A stretch of DNA of 64,000 nt from Phycisphaerales bacterium (GCA_030054025.1 JASGCQ010000001.1:1-64000); one strand, 5' to 3'. Counted from the first letter of the stretch, positions 44,637-54,394 are shown. Notes: generated by a model from the sequence alone, not told the origin. Program-made: numbers and translations.

Positions 44637-47168
44637 ATGAAAAAGCTAATGTTTTTCTTAATGAGCACTTTGTGTGTCGTCAATGTTTTTGCACAAAAAG
44701 AAACTACATCTTTCGAAGTGTTAGGCAGAACATTTAATACGAATCATTATTATACGATTACCAAACAACTTGATAGTATTTGGGAAGCTAATCCAAAACG
44801 TTTTGACAAAGGTTCGGGATTTAAACTGTATCAACGTTGGAAAGAATATTGGAAATATTATCTGAAAGCAGATGGTACTCTGATGAATGCTGACGAAATC
44901 GCAAATGAATTCAAAAATGCGAGAAAAATACAAATTCCTAAAACCATACTTGCCAAAACTACGGGTATTGACAATAGTGATTGGAGACCTTTAGGACCTT
45001 ATTCACACAAGAATAAAGGCTCTTGGAGTTCGGGGCAAGGCAGAGTAAACGTAACAGTAGTAGATCCAAGTAATCCGAACACAATATATATTGGTAGTCC
45101 CAATGGAGGTTTATGGAGAAGTACAGATCATGGAGCATCATGGAAGTCCTTGTCCGACTTTATACCTTCAATTGGTATTTCAGGGATTGCTATTGACCCA
45201 ACAAACTCTAATATTATTTATATCTCTACGGGAGACGAGGATGGCAATAATTCTTCATCAAATGGTATTTACAAATCAATAGATGGTGGAGTTACTTGGA
45301 CGGCATTAAGTTACCCTTATGCGGGTGCTATCAAATCCGGAGAAATATTGATTAATCCTAAGAACCCTAATATGCTTTGGGTTGTGGGTACTAATGGATT
45401 GTATAAGACTACTGATGCAGGAATAACTTGGGTCAATAAAAGAACGGCTCTTTGTAAAGAAATACGCCTACAGCCCAATAACCCCAATACATTATATGTA
45501 GTAGAAAGAAGCGGTGCTAATGCTAATATTTTGAAGTCAACCGATGCCGGCGAAACTTTTACGATTAGTACAACTTTTGTATCGGTAGGAAGAACTGTAA
45601 TAGATGTAACACCGGCAGACTCTAATTATCTCTATGTACTGGTAGCCAATGGTGATAATAGCTTTAAAGGCATATACAGGTCTATAGATGCAGGACTTAT
45701 TTATACGGCACAAAATACCACAACGGATATTTTTGAAAACAACGGATACTCCAGTCGTCAGGCTTATTACGATTTAGCCATTGCTGCTTCCGATACCGAT
45801 CCCAATGTTATTTTTACCGGTTGTTTGGATGTATGGAAATCAGTAGATGGTGGTGTAAATATATACAGAGCCAACTCATGGAGAAGACCGGATACACCAT
45901 CTTATACACACGCTGATATTCATGACTTGAAATTTTATAATCATAAGCTCTATGCGGGTACAGATGGGGGGATTTATATTTCTTCCGATTTAGGATTCAA
46001 CTTTACAGACAAAACCATCAATGGATTGAATATAAGCCAATTCTACAGATTGGATGTAGCGCAATCAGATAGTACTCAGATTGTAGGAGGATTACAAGAT
46101 AATGGAGGTTATTCATTTGCCAATAATGCTTGGGTCAATTTTCATGGCGCAGATGGCATGGATGCTGCAATAGATCCATCAAACCCAAATACTCATTACG
46201 GCTTTATTCAGTTTGGAGGCTCTATGTACAAACATAATATATCCGATACTGCAAACGGAAAATTTATAACAAGCTCTCCTGACGGAGAGTTTGGTAATTG
46301 GATAACACCTTTGGAGTGCGGAAATGGGGGTACCTTGTATGCCGGATTCAAAAAATTATACATTTTAGCAATAGATAACTTATTGGCAACATCGTCTTTT
46401 GCATTGAGCAGTAATATTACTCAAATTAGAGTGTCTCCTACAAACGATTATAGAGTCTTAATTACCAACGGTTCTAAATTGTACATCTCTGATGGTACAG
46501 CTTCATTTACTTTTTCACCGTTAAACAGCTTGCCCTTGAAAGCAATTTCGAACTTTGATTTTAATAGAAATGACCCTAATATCATTTATGCCGTTGGTGA
46601 CTTAGGGATTTTTAAATCTGTAAATAGTGGACTTAGCTGGACAGATATTAGTTACAGCAACCCCTCGGGATCAAAGAATGCCATTGTGCACCAAGCAAGT
46701 AGTAAAAACAACACCATCTATTTGGCTTGTAACAACGCTGTTTATTATACAAATGATTCCCTCAACGATTGGCAATTGTACAGTAATAATTTGCCCAATA
46801 CCACTATTACAGACATAGAGGTGAACAATGTAGAAAATCATCTGCTCATCTCCACCTATGGAAGAGGTGTTTGGCGTACTCCTGTGGTGCCTAGTAGTCT
46901 AGCCATTGGCAATGTAAAACAAAATAGTTCGATTTATACTTTGTATCCCAACCCTGTAAAAACTGTAGCTAGGATAAAAAATGCACAACTCAATGAACCC
47001 GCAATAGTTAAGATTAGTGACGCTAGCGGTGCCGTTGTTTTCTTAAAAGAATATGACTACATAGATAGTCAGACAGAATTTGATTGTTCTGCTTTGCCTA
47101 ATGGCATATATATCATGACCATCACATCTGAAAGCCATCTAATTTCTCGAAAATTTATCAAAGAGTAA
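44637..47168 (+). CDS. Secreted Asp-box (BNR/sortilin-like) protein with T9SS sorting tail
   Basis: An 843-residue protein with a signal peptide ending VNVFAQ. After a linker (residues 20-115) come beta-propeller blades with Asp-box motifs: STDHGASW at about residue 162, SIDGGVTW, TTDAGITW, STDAGETF and SVNSGLSW. The propeller resembles sortilin/VPS10 and BNR glycosidase-like proteins, but the catalytic residues of a sialidase cannot be identified. The last 75 residues are a T9SS type A sorting domain (LYPNPVKTVARI, then CSALPNGIYIMTI). It is therefore likely to be secreted or surface-bound. A TACCTTTA box at 44609 is one base off the promoter consensus. It converges on the PAD-like gene across a shared terminator. 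Confidence 0.83.
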   Translation: MKKLMFFLMSTLCVVNVFAQKETTSFEVLGRTFNTNHYYTITKQLDSIWEANPKRFDKGSGFKLYQRWKEYWKYYLKADGTLMNADEIANEFKNARKIQIPKTILAKTTGIDNSDWRPLGPYSHKNKGSWSSGQGRVNVTVVDPSNPNTIYIGSPNGGLWRSTDHGASWKSLSDFIPSIGISGIAIDPTNSNIIYISTGDEDGNNSSSNGIYKSIDGGVTWTALSYPYAGAIKSGEILINPKNPNMLWVVGTNGLYKTTDAGITWVNKRTALCKEIRLQPNNPNTLYVVERSGANANILKSTDAGETFTISTTFVSVGRTVIDVTPADSNYLYVLVANGDNSFKGIYRSIDAGLIYTAQNTTTDIFENNGYSSRQAYYDLAIAASDTDPNVIFTGCLDVWKSVDGGVNIYRANSWRRPDTPSYTHADIHDLKFYNHKLYAGTDGGIYISSDLGFNFTDKTINGLNISQFYRLDVAQSDSTQIVGGLQDNGGYSFANNAWVNFHGADGMDAAIDPSNPNTHYGFIQFGGSMYKHNISDTANGKFITSSPDGEFGNWITPLECGNGGTLYAGFKKLYILAIDNLLATSSFALSSNITQIRVSPTNDYRVLITNGSKLYISDGTASFTFSPLNSLPLKAISNFDFNRNDPNIIYAVGDLGIFKSVNSGLSWTDISYSNPSGSKNAIVHQASSKNNTIYLACNNAVYYTNDSLNDWQLYSNNLPNTTITDIEVNNVENHLLISTYGRGVWRTPVVPSSLAIGNVKQNSSIYTLYPNPVKTVARIKNAQLNEPAIVKISDASGAVVFLKEYDYIDSQTEFDCSALPNGIYIMTITSESHLISRKFIKE

Positions 47169-47195
47169 TGCTCTCAAAGCAAAATATCATATCAT

Positions 47196-47228
47196 AAAAA
47201 AAACACCTCATTGTTTGAGGTGTTTTTT
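47196..47228. terminator. Bidirectional terminator between convergent genes
   Basis: CACCTCA and TGAGGTG pair around TTGTT, with A runs on the left and T runs on the right, so it can serve the Asp-box gene on the plus strand and the PAD-like gene on the minus strand. Confidence 0.88.
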
Positions 47229-47244
47229 GGTGTCTAAGCAATAC

Positions 47245-49191
47245 TTATTGTTTCACCAATTTGCGAGAAGCAATTTTTAGTCCATTGCTCAAGACATTAA
47301 TGGTGTAAATACCGGAAACCAACTCTTCAGTAGATAATGATAAGTAGCGAGTACTGCTTATCAAACCAAAATTTTGTTCGGCAACCTGTTTGCCTAGGAT
47401 GTCGGTAATGCTTAAAGAAATCGGAAGCGGATTCTCAACAATTACTTCCATATTCACTTTGTCCTTTGCTGGATTAGGATAAAGATTTCCTAAAGAAAAA
47501 CCCTCTATTTGAGTTTCTGTTATCGAACTGGCTTTGTCGTACCAAAACAAATAAGGACCTGCAGCACCGGGCATTGGTCGTGTAATTGTTTTGCCATTGG
47601 TTGAAGTGGCAGAGATGTAATATTCGAATGTTTCTACGCTAGAACTGCTGCTCGCCAGAATAGTGGCAAGCCAATGGTTTCCGCTAGCAGAAGTCATCCC
47701 TACACTTGTCCAAGTACTCGCACCTTTTAGCCTCCAGTATAAAGTGGCAGATGTGATTCCGCTTTTATTGGTAATGATTGCATCAATAGGATAGGTGGAT
47801 TGATAAGCCTCTCTATTGCGATAAGCATAGTGTAAAAAGCGAATAGGATTCGTTGCTGCAAAATCCTTAGTAATACAATGGATAGATCCTCCAAAACCAT
47901 CAAAAGCACGCATATCAATCGGCACAACATTGTAGCCGGGGTAAGATTTTTTGATAGAATCAATAGCGGCGACATCACCTGCTACATAACCGCTGCTGGC
48001 ATTACTGAATATGGGTTGAATAATCGTTTTGTTGACAATCAAATGGTTGGAGTAGGTGCGTGTATAATACTCGTAATCTGCAGCAGAGCTATACCAACTG
48101 CCGTCATCACGCGTAGGGAATGGTATCGTAAAAAAGTGATAAGGTTTGCTATGATAGGTATTTCTAGTTTTCAAAGTATCTACATTGTTATTGGCAATGG
48201 CATAATCTGTAAATCCTGTTACAGAGGCCATAGCAGTCGGCATTTTAGTATAAACAAAAGTGTTTTCGTCTGTCATGTCTAAGTATAAGTCTATGTGACC
48301 TGTTCCTCCATCATGAGGGAGTGCTTTCAATACATCGAGCCTGCTAAGGTTCATATTGCTTTTAATAGAATCGCGCGTACGGCTTGCACTATAGCCATTG
48401 TAGGAGCTGTTCAAATCATATACAGCATCACTTGTGCTGAGGTTTTGTGTGCCATCTGCCAACACATTGCCTCCTTCATAATAAAGTGTGGAGGCTACTA
48501 TAGGGATACCCAATTCAGCAGCCCAAAGGTTAGGCAACACATTATCTAAATCTCTTCCAGGATAGTATCGAAGATCTACCCATCCTATCTTATCATCGCT
48601 GTCATAATAATAGTTGATAGGCCCGAAATCCCGATTCCAAAAAGCATCGCCTTGATGCACCAAAAAACGGTAATTGAAAAGCGGAGTACCATTACTCGCC
48701 ATAAAAGTTTTTACAGCGTTGGTATCTGCTGCATACCAAACATTGATATACACGGGTACACCTGCTTTTTGAATACCATCAGCAAGCTTGTTGAAGATAT
48801 TGGCATAGTCAGAGCTACTAACCGTGTCAATCACTCTTAATGCATCGTCATAAATCCAACTGATGAAGATGCCCTGAACTTCTTCAAACTCCCCTGGAAA
48901 TCGTGCATCATTCGGCACTAAAGAAGTTGCTTTAGTGGTTTTTGACGTGTTTGTACTGATGTCGGCGTTTGTATTTTTTTTTTTTGTGGAGCTTTCGGTG
49001 TTAATGGGTTTACGCTTGTATGCTTTTAAATACCGATCATGCCGCTGCTCGGGAGTCAATTTTTGCAATATTTCGTAAGCTGCTTTCTTTTGTGCAGGCG
49101 TAGGCTCTGTACCTTGCTGTTGAGCAGTAGTATTCAAAGCTGCACAGCTTAATGTAGCTGCAACTAAAAGGCTTTTATGAATTTTAGACAT
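47245..49191 (-). CDS. Secreted peptidylarginine/agmatine deiminase-like protein with T9SS tail
   Basis: A 648-residue protein with a signal peptide (about residues 1-23, TTAQQQ) and a low-complexity linker. Residues about 95-450 are a Porphyromonas-type PAD domain (PAD_porph). The catalytic set is present: Asp188 in WNRDFGP, His299 and Asp301 in TGHIDLYL, Asn382 in YSNHLIVN, and Cys439 in GGSIHCITKD. A beta-sandwich domain follows, then a T9SS sorting domain (NLYPNPAKDKVNME, SGIYTINVL). P. gingivalis PAD, also a T9SS cargo, citrullinates C-terminal arginines; agmatine deiminases share the fold and motifs. Which substrate applies cannot be read from sequence. It is followed on the same strand by ctlX 61 bases upstream. 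Confidence 0.85.
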   Translation of the reverse strand: MSKIHKSLLVAATLSCAALNTTAQQQGTEPTPAQKKAAYEILQKLTPEQRHDRYLKAYKRKPINTESSTKKKNTNADISTNTSKTTKATSLVPNDARFPGEFEEVQGIFISWIYDDALRVIDTVSSSDYANIFNKLADGIQKAGVPVYINVWYAADTNAVKTFMASNGTPLFNYRFLVHQGDAFWNRDFGPINYYYDSDDKIGWVDLRYYPGRDLDNVLPNLWAAELGIPIVASTLYYEGGNVLADGTQNLSTSDAVYDLNSSYNGYSASRTRDSIKSNMNLSRLDVLKALPHDGGTGHIDLYLDMTDENTFVYTKMPTAMASVTGFTDYAIANNNVDTLKTRNTYHSKPYHFFTIPFPTRDDGSWYSSAADYEYYTRTYSNHLIVNKTIIQPIFSNASSGYVAGDVAAIDSIKKSYPGYNVVPIDMRAFDGFGGSIHCITKDFAATNPIRFLHYAYRNREAYQSTYPIDAIITNKSGITSATLYWRLKGASTWTSVGMTSASGNHWLATILASSSSSVETFEYYISATSTNGKTITRPMPGAAGPYLFWYDKASSITETQIEGFSLGNLYPNPAKDKVNMEVIVENPLPISLSITDILGKQVAEQNFGLISSTRYLSLSTEELVSGIYTINVLSNGLKIASRKLVKQ

Positions 49192-49252
49192 TGTATCAAT
49201 ACAAATTGTAGGTTAGAAAAGAATTTTAAAGGTATCAAATTATCGAATAATA

Positions 49253-50170
49253 TCAACATGGCTTAAGAAAATTCTGTGCCAACATACAACGTACACTTCC
49301 GCCACCGATAGTTTCAATATTGGGAATGGAAATAGGCAATAGGGTAGAGTGTTGCTCCAAGCTCTTTTTTTGTTGTTCGCTTAAAGCGATGTAAGCAGAT
49401 TCGGATAGGGCAACAATTTGCTCCCCTTTGTCGTTCTGAATAGCCAATACATTACCCGCAAAAGATTTGACCTGCGCAAAGCTAATTTCAATAATTTCTT
49501 TTTGCCCAGTAATCAAAGCGGTAATTACCGAGTTGCGCTCATGCTTGTCTAGTATAGAGTCTAGGCAAATGATGGCAAAGCCTTTGCCAATACCCATGAT
49601 GACATTGGTGTGGTAAACGTCGATTCCATGCTCGTCGACAGAGTGAAAACATACAGGAGTATAACTCAATTGTTGGCACAACCCTAGCAAAACCTTTTGG
49701 TCTGTGCGAGGAGATAAGCAGGCGTATGCTATTCTGGCATCATGGTCAAAAACGATGCTGCCAGTACCCTCCAAAAATTTACCATCTTGTTCATATTTAC
49801 TCAAATCAATCATTCGAGACACTTGGTAATTTTTTTCTAATGACACTACAATATCTTCTCTTCTTTCAGAACGTCTATTGGGCGTAAGCATAGGATACAA
49901 AACTATAGTACCATCTTCGTGTGTACTAATCCAATTGTTGGGGAATATGGCATCAGGGCATATAGCATCAGGGTTGTCTTCGATTACCCAAACATGAATA
50001 CCTGCGCCTTGTAATTTTTCTACCGCTTGGTCAAATTCTTGTTGCGCAATATGCTGTGGATTTTCGATAGAAATTGTTGCATTTTGAAAAGTATTGGATG
50101 CAGCAGTCTGTTCGTTATAGCCAAAATGGGCAGGGCGAACCATGAAAATTCGTTCAGAAATTTGTTTCAT
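49253..50170 (-). CDS. ctlX: Citrulline hydrolase-like protein CtlX (amidinotransferase superfamily)
   Basis: A 305-residue cytoplasmic protein with ARPAHFGYNEQTAASNTFQ-like N-terminus, the PDAIFPNNWIST segment at about residue 70, FLEGTGSIVFDH, HGIDVYHTNVIMGIG with the catalytic His, and the final GGGSVRCMLAQNFL with the nucleophilic Cys. This is the pattern of CtlX, reported to take part in citrulline use by releasing ornithine; arginine deiminases share the fold. It lies directly upstream, in transcription, of the secreted PAD-like gene and may be in one operon with it and nadD. The reaction is inferred from the family. Confidence 0.8.
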   Translation of the reverse strand: MKQISERIFMVRPAHFGYNEQTAASNTFQNATISIENPQHIAQQEFDQAVEKLQGAGIHVWVIEDNPDAICPDAIFPNNWISTHEDGTIVLYPMLTPNRRSERREDIVVSLEKNYQVSRMIDLSKYEQDGKFLEGTGSIVFDHDARIAYACLSPRTDQKVLLGLCQQLSYTPVCFHSVDEHGIDVYHTNVIMGIGKGFAIICLDSILDKHERNSVITALITGQKEIIEISFAQVKSFAGNVLAIQNDKGEQIVALSESAYIALSEQQKKSLEQHSTLLPISIPNIETIGGGSVRCMLAQNFLKPC

Positions 50171-50196
50171 TGATGAATAAGTCTTGTGGGTTAAAG

Positions 50197-50769
50197 CTAA
50201 TTGATGTAGTATCTATTTTCTACAATATAATCGCTTACTTCTATAGGTGTGAGGTATCTAATAGACTTACCTAATTTTAGTTGTTTGCGAATAAAAGTAG
50301 CAGAAATATCAAGTATAGGCGCATCTAAAACAGTTAATTGCGCATTGTGCGTATTCGTTATGGGAAATGCAGGACGATTATATACGATGATGGCATAATT
50401 GGCTATCAGATGTTCGAAATTTTTCCATCGCTGAATGTTCTGAAAGCTATCGCTTCCCATGATGACATTAAAGGTGTTTTTGGGGTACTTTTCACTCAAA
50501 TACGTAAGTGTATCTATAGTGTAAGAAGGTTTCGGCAGTTTGAATTCAATATCGCTGGATCTGAATTTCGGATTGTCTTTAATGGCAAGTTTTACCAAAT
50601 GCAAACGGTCGTACTCATTCAATAAGGAACGAGTTTCTTTAAGTGGATTGCGAGGCGATAAAACAAACCAAACCTTATCTACGGCGCAATGCTCGGCAAT
50701 ATGATTGGCGATAATCAAATGACCATTGTGTATGGGGTTGAAACTACCAAAGTATAATCCTATGTGCAC
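50197..50769 (-). CDS. nadD: Nicotinate-nucleotide adenylyltransferase
   Basis: A 190-residue nucleotidyltransferase. The N-terminal MHIGLYFGSFNPIHNGHLIIA has the T/SxxGxxxPxHxGH ATP-binding motif, and near the C-terminus ISATFIRKQLKLGKSIRYLTPIEV holds the second (ISxTxIR) motif. NadD makes deamido-NAD from nicotinate mononucleotide in the cytoplasm. It is read before ctlX with a gap of 26 bases, and the Wzi-like gene ends 20 bases upstream of it, so all may share one message. Confidence 0.93.
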   Translation of the reverse strand: MHIGLYFGSFNPIHNGHLIIANHIAEHCAVDKVWFVLSPRNPLKETRSLLNEYDRLHLVKLAIKDNPKFRSSDIEFKLPKPSYTIDTLTYLSEKYPKNTFNVIMGSDSFQNIQRWKNFEHLIANYAIIVYNRPAFPITNTHNAQLTVLDAPILDISATFIRKQLKLGKSIRYLTPIEVSDYIVENRYYIN

Positions 50770-50789
50770 AACATTAATTTAAATCAAAA

Positions 50790-52496
50790 CTACATAAAAT
50801 CATAAGCCCGGCGTGCAATGTTCAAACGAATGCCACCATATATGCTCAAAGATTTTTGCTCAGGTTTATAATTGTTGTCATATTTATAATCACGATAAAT
50901 GAAGCCTAAATCAAAGAATAAACGTTCGGCAATTTTGTAAGTGCCATTCAAGCTCATGAGCATACAAGTACTGCTTAAACCATTAATCATTTTTACCCCG
51001 TATTGATTGGCTACAGAATTGTAACTTCTGAATATATCATTGCCATAATTCAGTCCTCCCGTATCTACACCACGTTTGTAATACATCAACTTGCCTGTGA
51101 ATAGCAATTTTTTCGCTGGACGATAATTGGCAATGCCAATCATTTCTACAAATCCTGAGCCTAGAGGATGTGCAATGGGTTGGTTGTAATGGCTATAGTT
51201 GGTCACACTATCCGAATGCGAATAAGCGTAGGGGCGAACCATATTAAGCTCGCCTTGTAAATCAAGATTTTTAATTCCGAATGCATCAAAATATTTCGCT
51301 CCCAATTGTACACCATATTTATTGCCCCACCATTTATTGCTACCAAAAAGTTCTTTAGACTTGAATTCGTCTAAAAATAATTGACCATAAATTTGGAATC
51401 CTTTAGCGACAATAGCTTTGGCGCTAAAGCCAAGATTTACATTGTCGGGGCTGCCATAGCCACGTTCTATGGCACGGAAGAAAATAATTGGATTTAAGTA
51501 ACCGAAAGAATAATGATCACCACGAGCAAAAATGACATTTTCGAAAAGACCTACGTTCAACCATTTGGTGGCATTGATACTGAGGTAATGTGTAGTAGAA
51601 TATTTGACTGGTAATTGTTGGTCGGCACCCCTCACATATTGAGGGGTAATTTCTGAATAGATATTTTGGTAATTGAGTTTCCAGATTTTGGTATTCAATT
51701 TTACAAAAGTGCTGCTGGCGGCAAAATCACTCATGAATAAACTGCGAACACCATCGCCAATAAATTGTTTGTCGTAACCCATAGTGGCTGTGACATACTT
51801 TTTTACAATAGCAAAATCTACATAGCCACGAGCTTGTATGTAATCATATGTTTTGGAGTCTGGTTCGTGCTGATAATAGTCGGCTCCGGGTACCGCTTGA
51901 TGGTTTTCTATCCACTCAGCTATATAAGAATTGGCTTGCTCCTGATTGTCAGTAAGGTAAGTGTAAAAGCCAATTCTGCTCGCTATCCGGCCACGAATCT
52001 CTGCACCACGGCTACTCGAAAAAAGGCTTTGAGTATTTGAAACTCCACCAATTGAAACTTGTTCCTGCATCACCTGTGCGCTGATGACAGGGTTTACAGA
52101 AAGGAAAAAATCTTTTGTATTGATTGAAAAAAAATCGGCTTGCGTTTTGTAAAAAGTATTGAACCAATATTTTTTTGACGCAATAGCGCCTTGCCCGCCC
52201 TTAGCCCATTCTCCACTAATTGAAATGCCTTGCTCGATATTATATCGGTCTATTTTAGGAAGTAAAATTTTGCTCCCTTCATTATTTAAAATGCTTTCAA
52301 AAAAATGCACTTCAGCCTTTCTGCTTACCGGGCCGCCACTCAAAAATAAGTCATCCGATAATATGCCCGATTTGGTTTCTAATCTGTCCAAAAGATGATA
52401 TTCATCCTCGCCCAATTGCAAATAAGTATTTTGAGCATGAGCATTGCTGTACAATTCTAAAGAAACAGCAAGTGTAAAAAGCATTTTTTTAGTCAT
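50790..52496 (-). CDS. Wzi/RemB-like outer membrane beta-barrel protein
   Basis: A 568-residue protein with a signal peptide ending SNAHAQ. The body is made of alternating strands ending in aromatic residues, with YGSPDNVNLGF, FGYLNPIIFFRAIE and GVQLGAKYFDAFGI typical of the Wzi-like capsule-assembly family of Bacteroidota. RemB, a mobile surface adhesin in gliding flavobacteria, belongs to this group. It closes with the strand SLSIYGGIRLNIA. Surface polysaccharide handling or adhesion is likely. It transcribes away from pyrC, with 73 bases between them. Confidence 0.75.
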   Translation of the reverse strand: MTKKMLFTLAVSLELYSNAHAQNTYLQLGEDEYHLLDRLETKSGILSDDLFLSGGPVSRKAEVHFFESILNNEGSKILLPKIDRYNIEQGISISGEWAKGGQGAIASKKYWFNTFYKTQADFFSINTKDFFLSVNPVISAQVMQEQVSIGGVSNTQSLFSSSRGAEIRGRIASRIGFYTYLTDNQEQANSYIAEWIENHQAVPGADYYQHEPDSKTYDYIQARGYVDFAIVKKYVTATMGYDKQFIGDGVRSLFMSDFAASSTFVKLNTKIWKLNYQNIYSEITPQYVRGADQQLPVKYSTTHYLSINATKWLNVGLFENVIFARGDHYSFGYLNPIIFFRAIERGYGSPDNVNLGFSAKAIVAKGFQIYGQLFLDEFKSKELFGSNKWWGNKYGVQLGAKYFDAFGIKNLDLQGELNMVRPYAYSHSDSVTNYSHYNQPIAHPLGSGFVEMIGIANYRPAKKLLFTGKLMYYKRGVDTGGLNYGNDIFRSYNSVANQYGVKMINGLSSTCMLMSLNGTYKIAERLFFDLGFIYRDYKYDNNYKPEQKSLSIYGGIRLNIARRAYDFM

Positions 52497-52569
52497 TGTC
52501 CTATTGTTTTAAATACTTGTACTAATTTGCCCAAAAGTACAGTTTAATTTTACAATATTTAATAACGAA

Positions 52570-53904
52570 ATGATGTCCATACTGATTAAACAAGCCACTG
52601 TAGTAAATGAGGGGAAGCAAATCGTTGCAGATGTTTTGCTTCGAGATAATAGAATTGAAAAAATAGCACCGCAAATTAATGTTGCCGAAAATGTTCGTGA
52701 AATTGATGCACAGGGCTTGTATTTATTGCCTGGAGTTATTGACGATCAGGTACACTTTCGCGAACCGGGCTTAACACATAAAGCAAATATTCACTCAGAA
52801 GCCAGAGCCGCAGTGGCAGGAGGAGTTACTTCTTTTATGGAGATGCCCAACACGAATCCACCCACATTGAGCCAAGAATTATTAGAAGAAAAATACGCAA
52901 TTGCTGCGCAAAGCTCGGTAGCAAATTATTCCTTTTTTATGGGTGTGAGCAATGATAATGTAGAAGAAGTATTGAAGACCAATAAAAAGAAAAATGAAGT
53001 GGCAGGTATCAAAATATTTATGGGTTCCAGCACAGGAAATATGTTGGTGGATAATTATGTCGCACTCAATAAAATTTTTGCAGGAGCCGAAATGCTCATT
53101 GCTACCCATTGCGAAGACGAACGAGTAGTTGCCGCCAATAAGTTGAAATACCCCAATGCCGACAACGCCTCCTCTCATCCATTGATTCGCAATGTGGCTG
53201 CCTGTTTTGAGAGTTCCTTTTCTGCAATACAATTGGCCAAACAAAATGATACAAGACTGCACATCCTCCATATTAGCACTGCAAAAGAGCTACAATTATT
53301 TTCCAATATGATGCCTCTTGGTGAAAAGAGAATCACCAATGAGGTTTGTGTACATCACCTTCATTTTACCGCAGACGATTATGCACGTTTGGGCAATCAA
53401 ATCAAATGTAATCCTGCAATTAAAGCTCCTGAAAACAAAACGGCTCTTTGGGAAGCATTGCTCGACGACAGGTTAGACATTATTGCTACAGACCATGCGC
53501 CACACACTTGGGAAGAAAAGCAACTAGCCTACACCCAAGCACCCGCAGGTTTGCCCTTGGTTCAGCATAGCCTTTTGCTGATGATGCACTATGTGCAACA
53601 AGGGAAAATTAGTATCGAAAAAGTAGTGGAGAAAATGGCGCATGCACCCACTGTTTGTTTTCAAATGAAAGAACGTGGTTATATCCGCGAAGGGTATTTT
53701 GCCGATTTAGTACTTGTGGATTTGAAAAAGGAATATACTATCACTAAAGAAAACATCCTATACCGTTGCGGTTGGAGCCCTATGGAAGGCATGACCCTCC
53801 CTGCAAGCATTACACACACATTTGTAAATGGAAATGTAGTGTATGAAAATGGGATCGTAATCGAAAGTAATAAAGGAATGCGTTTAGCATTTGAAAGAGG
53901 ATAA
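52570..53904 (+). CDS. pyrC: Dihydroorotase (class with QVH motif)
   Basis: A 444-residue amidohydrolase of pyrimidine synthesis. The first metal motif reads DDQVHFREPG (residues 58-67), so the usual first His of HxH is Gln60; only His62 is kept. Other ligands appear intact: a Lys in GIKIFMGSSTGNM that could be carboxylated, His in ATHCED, HILHIST and the Asp in ATDHAPHT. The same replacement is frequent in Bacteroidota sequences as I recall, so the enzyme is probably active with a changed metal site. Allantoinase is the main alternative. A second ATG at 52573 is an equal start. The pyrimidine gene pyrG lies 564 bases further on. Confidence 0.87.
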   Translation: MMSILIKQATVVNEGKQIVADVLLRDNRIEKIAPQINVAENVREIDAQGLYLLPGVIDDQVHFREPGLTHKANIHSEARAAVAGGVTSFMEMPNTNPPTLSQELLEEKYAIAAQSSVANYSFFMGVSNDNVEEVLKTNKKKNEVAGIKIFMGSSTGNMLVDNYVALNKIFAGAEMLIATHCEDERVVAANKLKYPNADNASSHPLIRNVAACFESSFSAIQLAKQNDTRLHILHISTAKELQLFSNMMPLGEKRITNEVCVHHLHFTADDYARLGNQIKCNPAIKAPENKTALWEALLDDRLDIIATDHAPHTWEEKQLAYTQAPAGLPLVQHSLLLMMHYVQQGKISIEKVVEKMAHAPTVCFQMKERGYIREGYFADLVLVDLKKEYTITKENILYRCGWSPMEGMTLPASITHTFVNGNVVYENGIVIESNKGMRLAFERG

Positions 53905-53934
53905 CTTATAAATCTATATTGGCGAGATGGTTCG

Positions 53935-54270
53935 CTACCGTACTGAAATAGTTGCACTATTACCGATAGTCAATATTTTCTTCCCATCTTTTTGTGCAGT
54001 TTCAAATTTGATGTTTCCGCTATCAGCAAAATCTTTGATTAGTTTGTTGATGGCGGCTTTTGGCTTGCATCAGTTGGATAAGCCCACAGCTCAAAAATAT
54101 TTCCATTAAGGTGGATTTTATTGTTATAAACTTCTAACCTTTTTTTCGAACTGTTCTCTCCTGGCGAAATTATTTTGAGTACCAACGTGCTTAGTATTTA
54201 GTAATGAGATAATAAGGAAAATAATCCAATAGCTTTTGTTGCAAAATGTAGAGGATGGTTTATTCATCAT
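53935..54270 (-). pseudogene. Small secreted protein gene broken by two frameshifts
   Basis: Minus strand, three frames read in sequence. Frame one starts at the ATG at 54270 (or 54267): MMNKPSSTFCNKSYW, then a hydrophobic stretch IIFLIISLLNT, up to NNFARREQFEKK. At the A7 tract (54140-54146) one extra A shifts the frame, which continues RLEVYNNKIHLNGNIFELWA and YPTDAS. At an A4 tract near 54060 one A is missing, after which KAAINKLIKDFADSGNIKF and DGKKILTIGNSATISVR run to the stop at 53935-53937. The repaired protein has about 112 residues with an N-terminal signal-like helix. Both shifts lie in A runs, so sequencing error is as likely as decay. I do not recognise the family. Confidence 0.55.
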
Positions 54271-54386
54271 AAATCATGTTTATTCGATAACGCTAAACCT
54301 ACATTTTATAATACCTCAAATGCTATTTTCTTTAAATAAATTGCCTCAAAACTGAATTTGGATTTCTGCAATTTCCTTTCTTTTCT

Positions 54387-54394
54387 TACCTTTG
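54387..54394 (+). promoter_or_regulatory. -7 box of pyrG
   Basis: TACCTTTG, identical to the box of rpsJ, about 75 bases before the pyrG ATG. The upstream TTTG (54357-54360) is 26 bases away, longer than usual. The rest of the gap from 53905 holds the broken minus-strand gene and AT-rich sequence. Confidence 0.5.

Noticed and set aside
53927..54109. A plus-strand open frame of 60 codons between pyrC and pyrG
   Set aside because: Its residues look random, while the opposite strand gives a much better protein once two homopolymer shifts are allowed.
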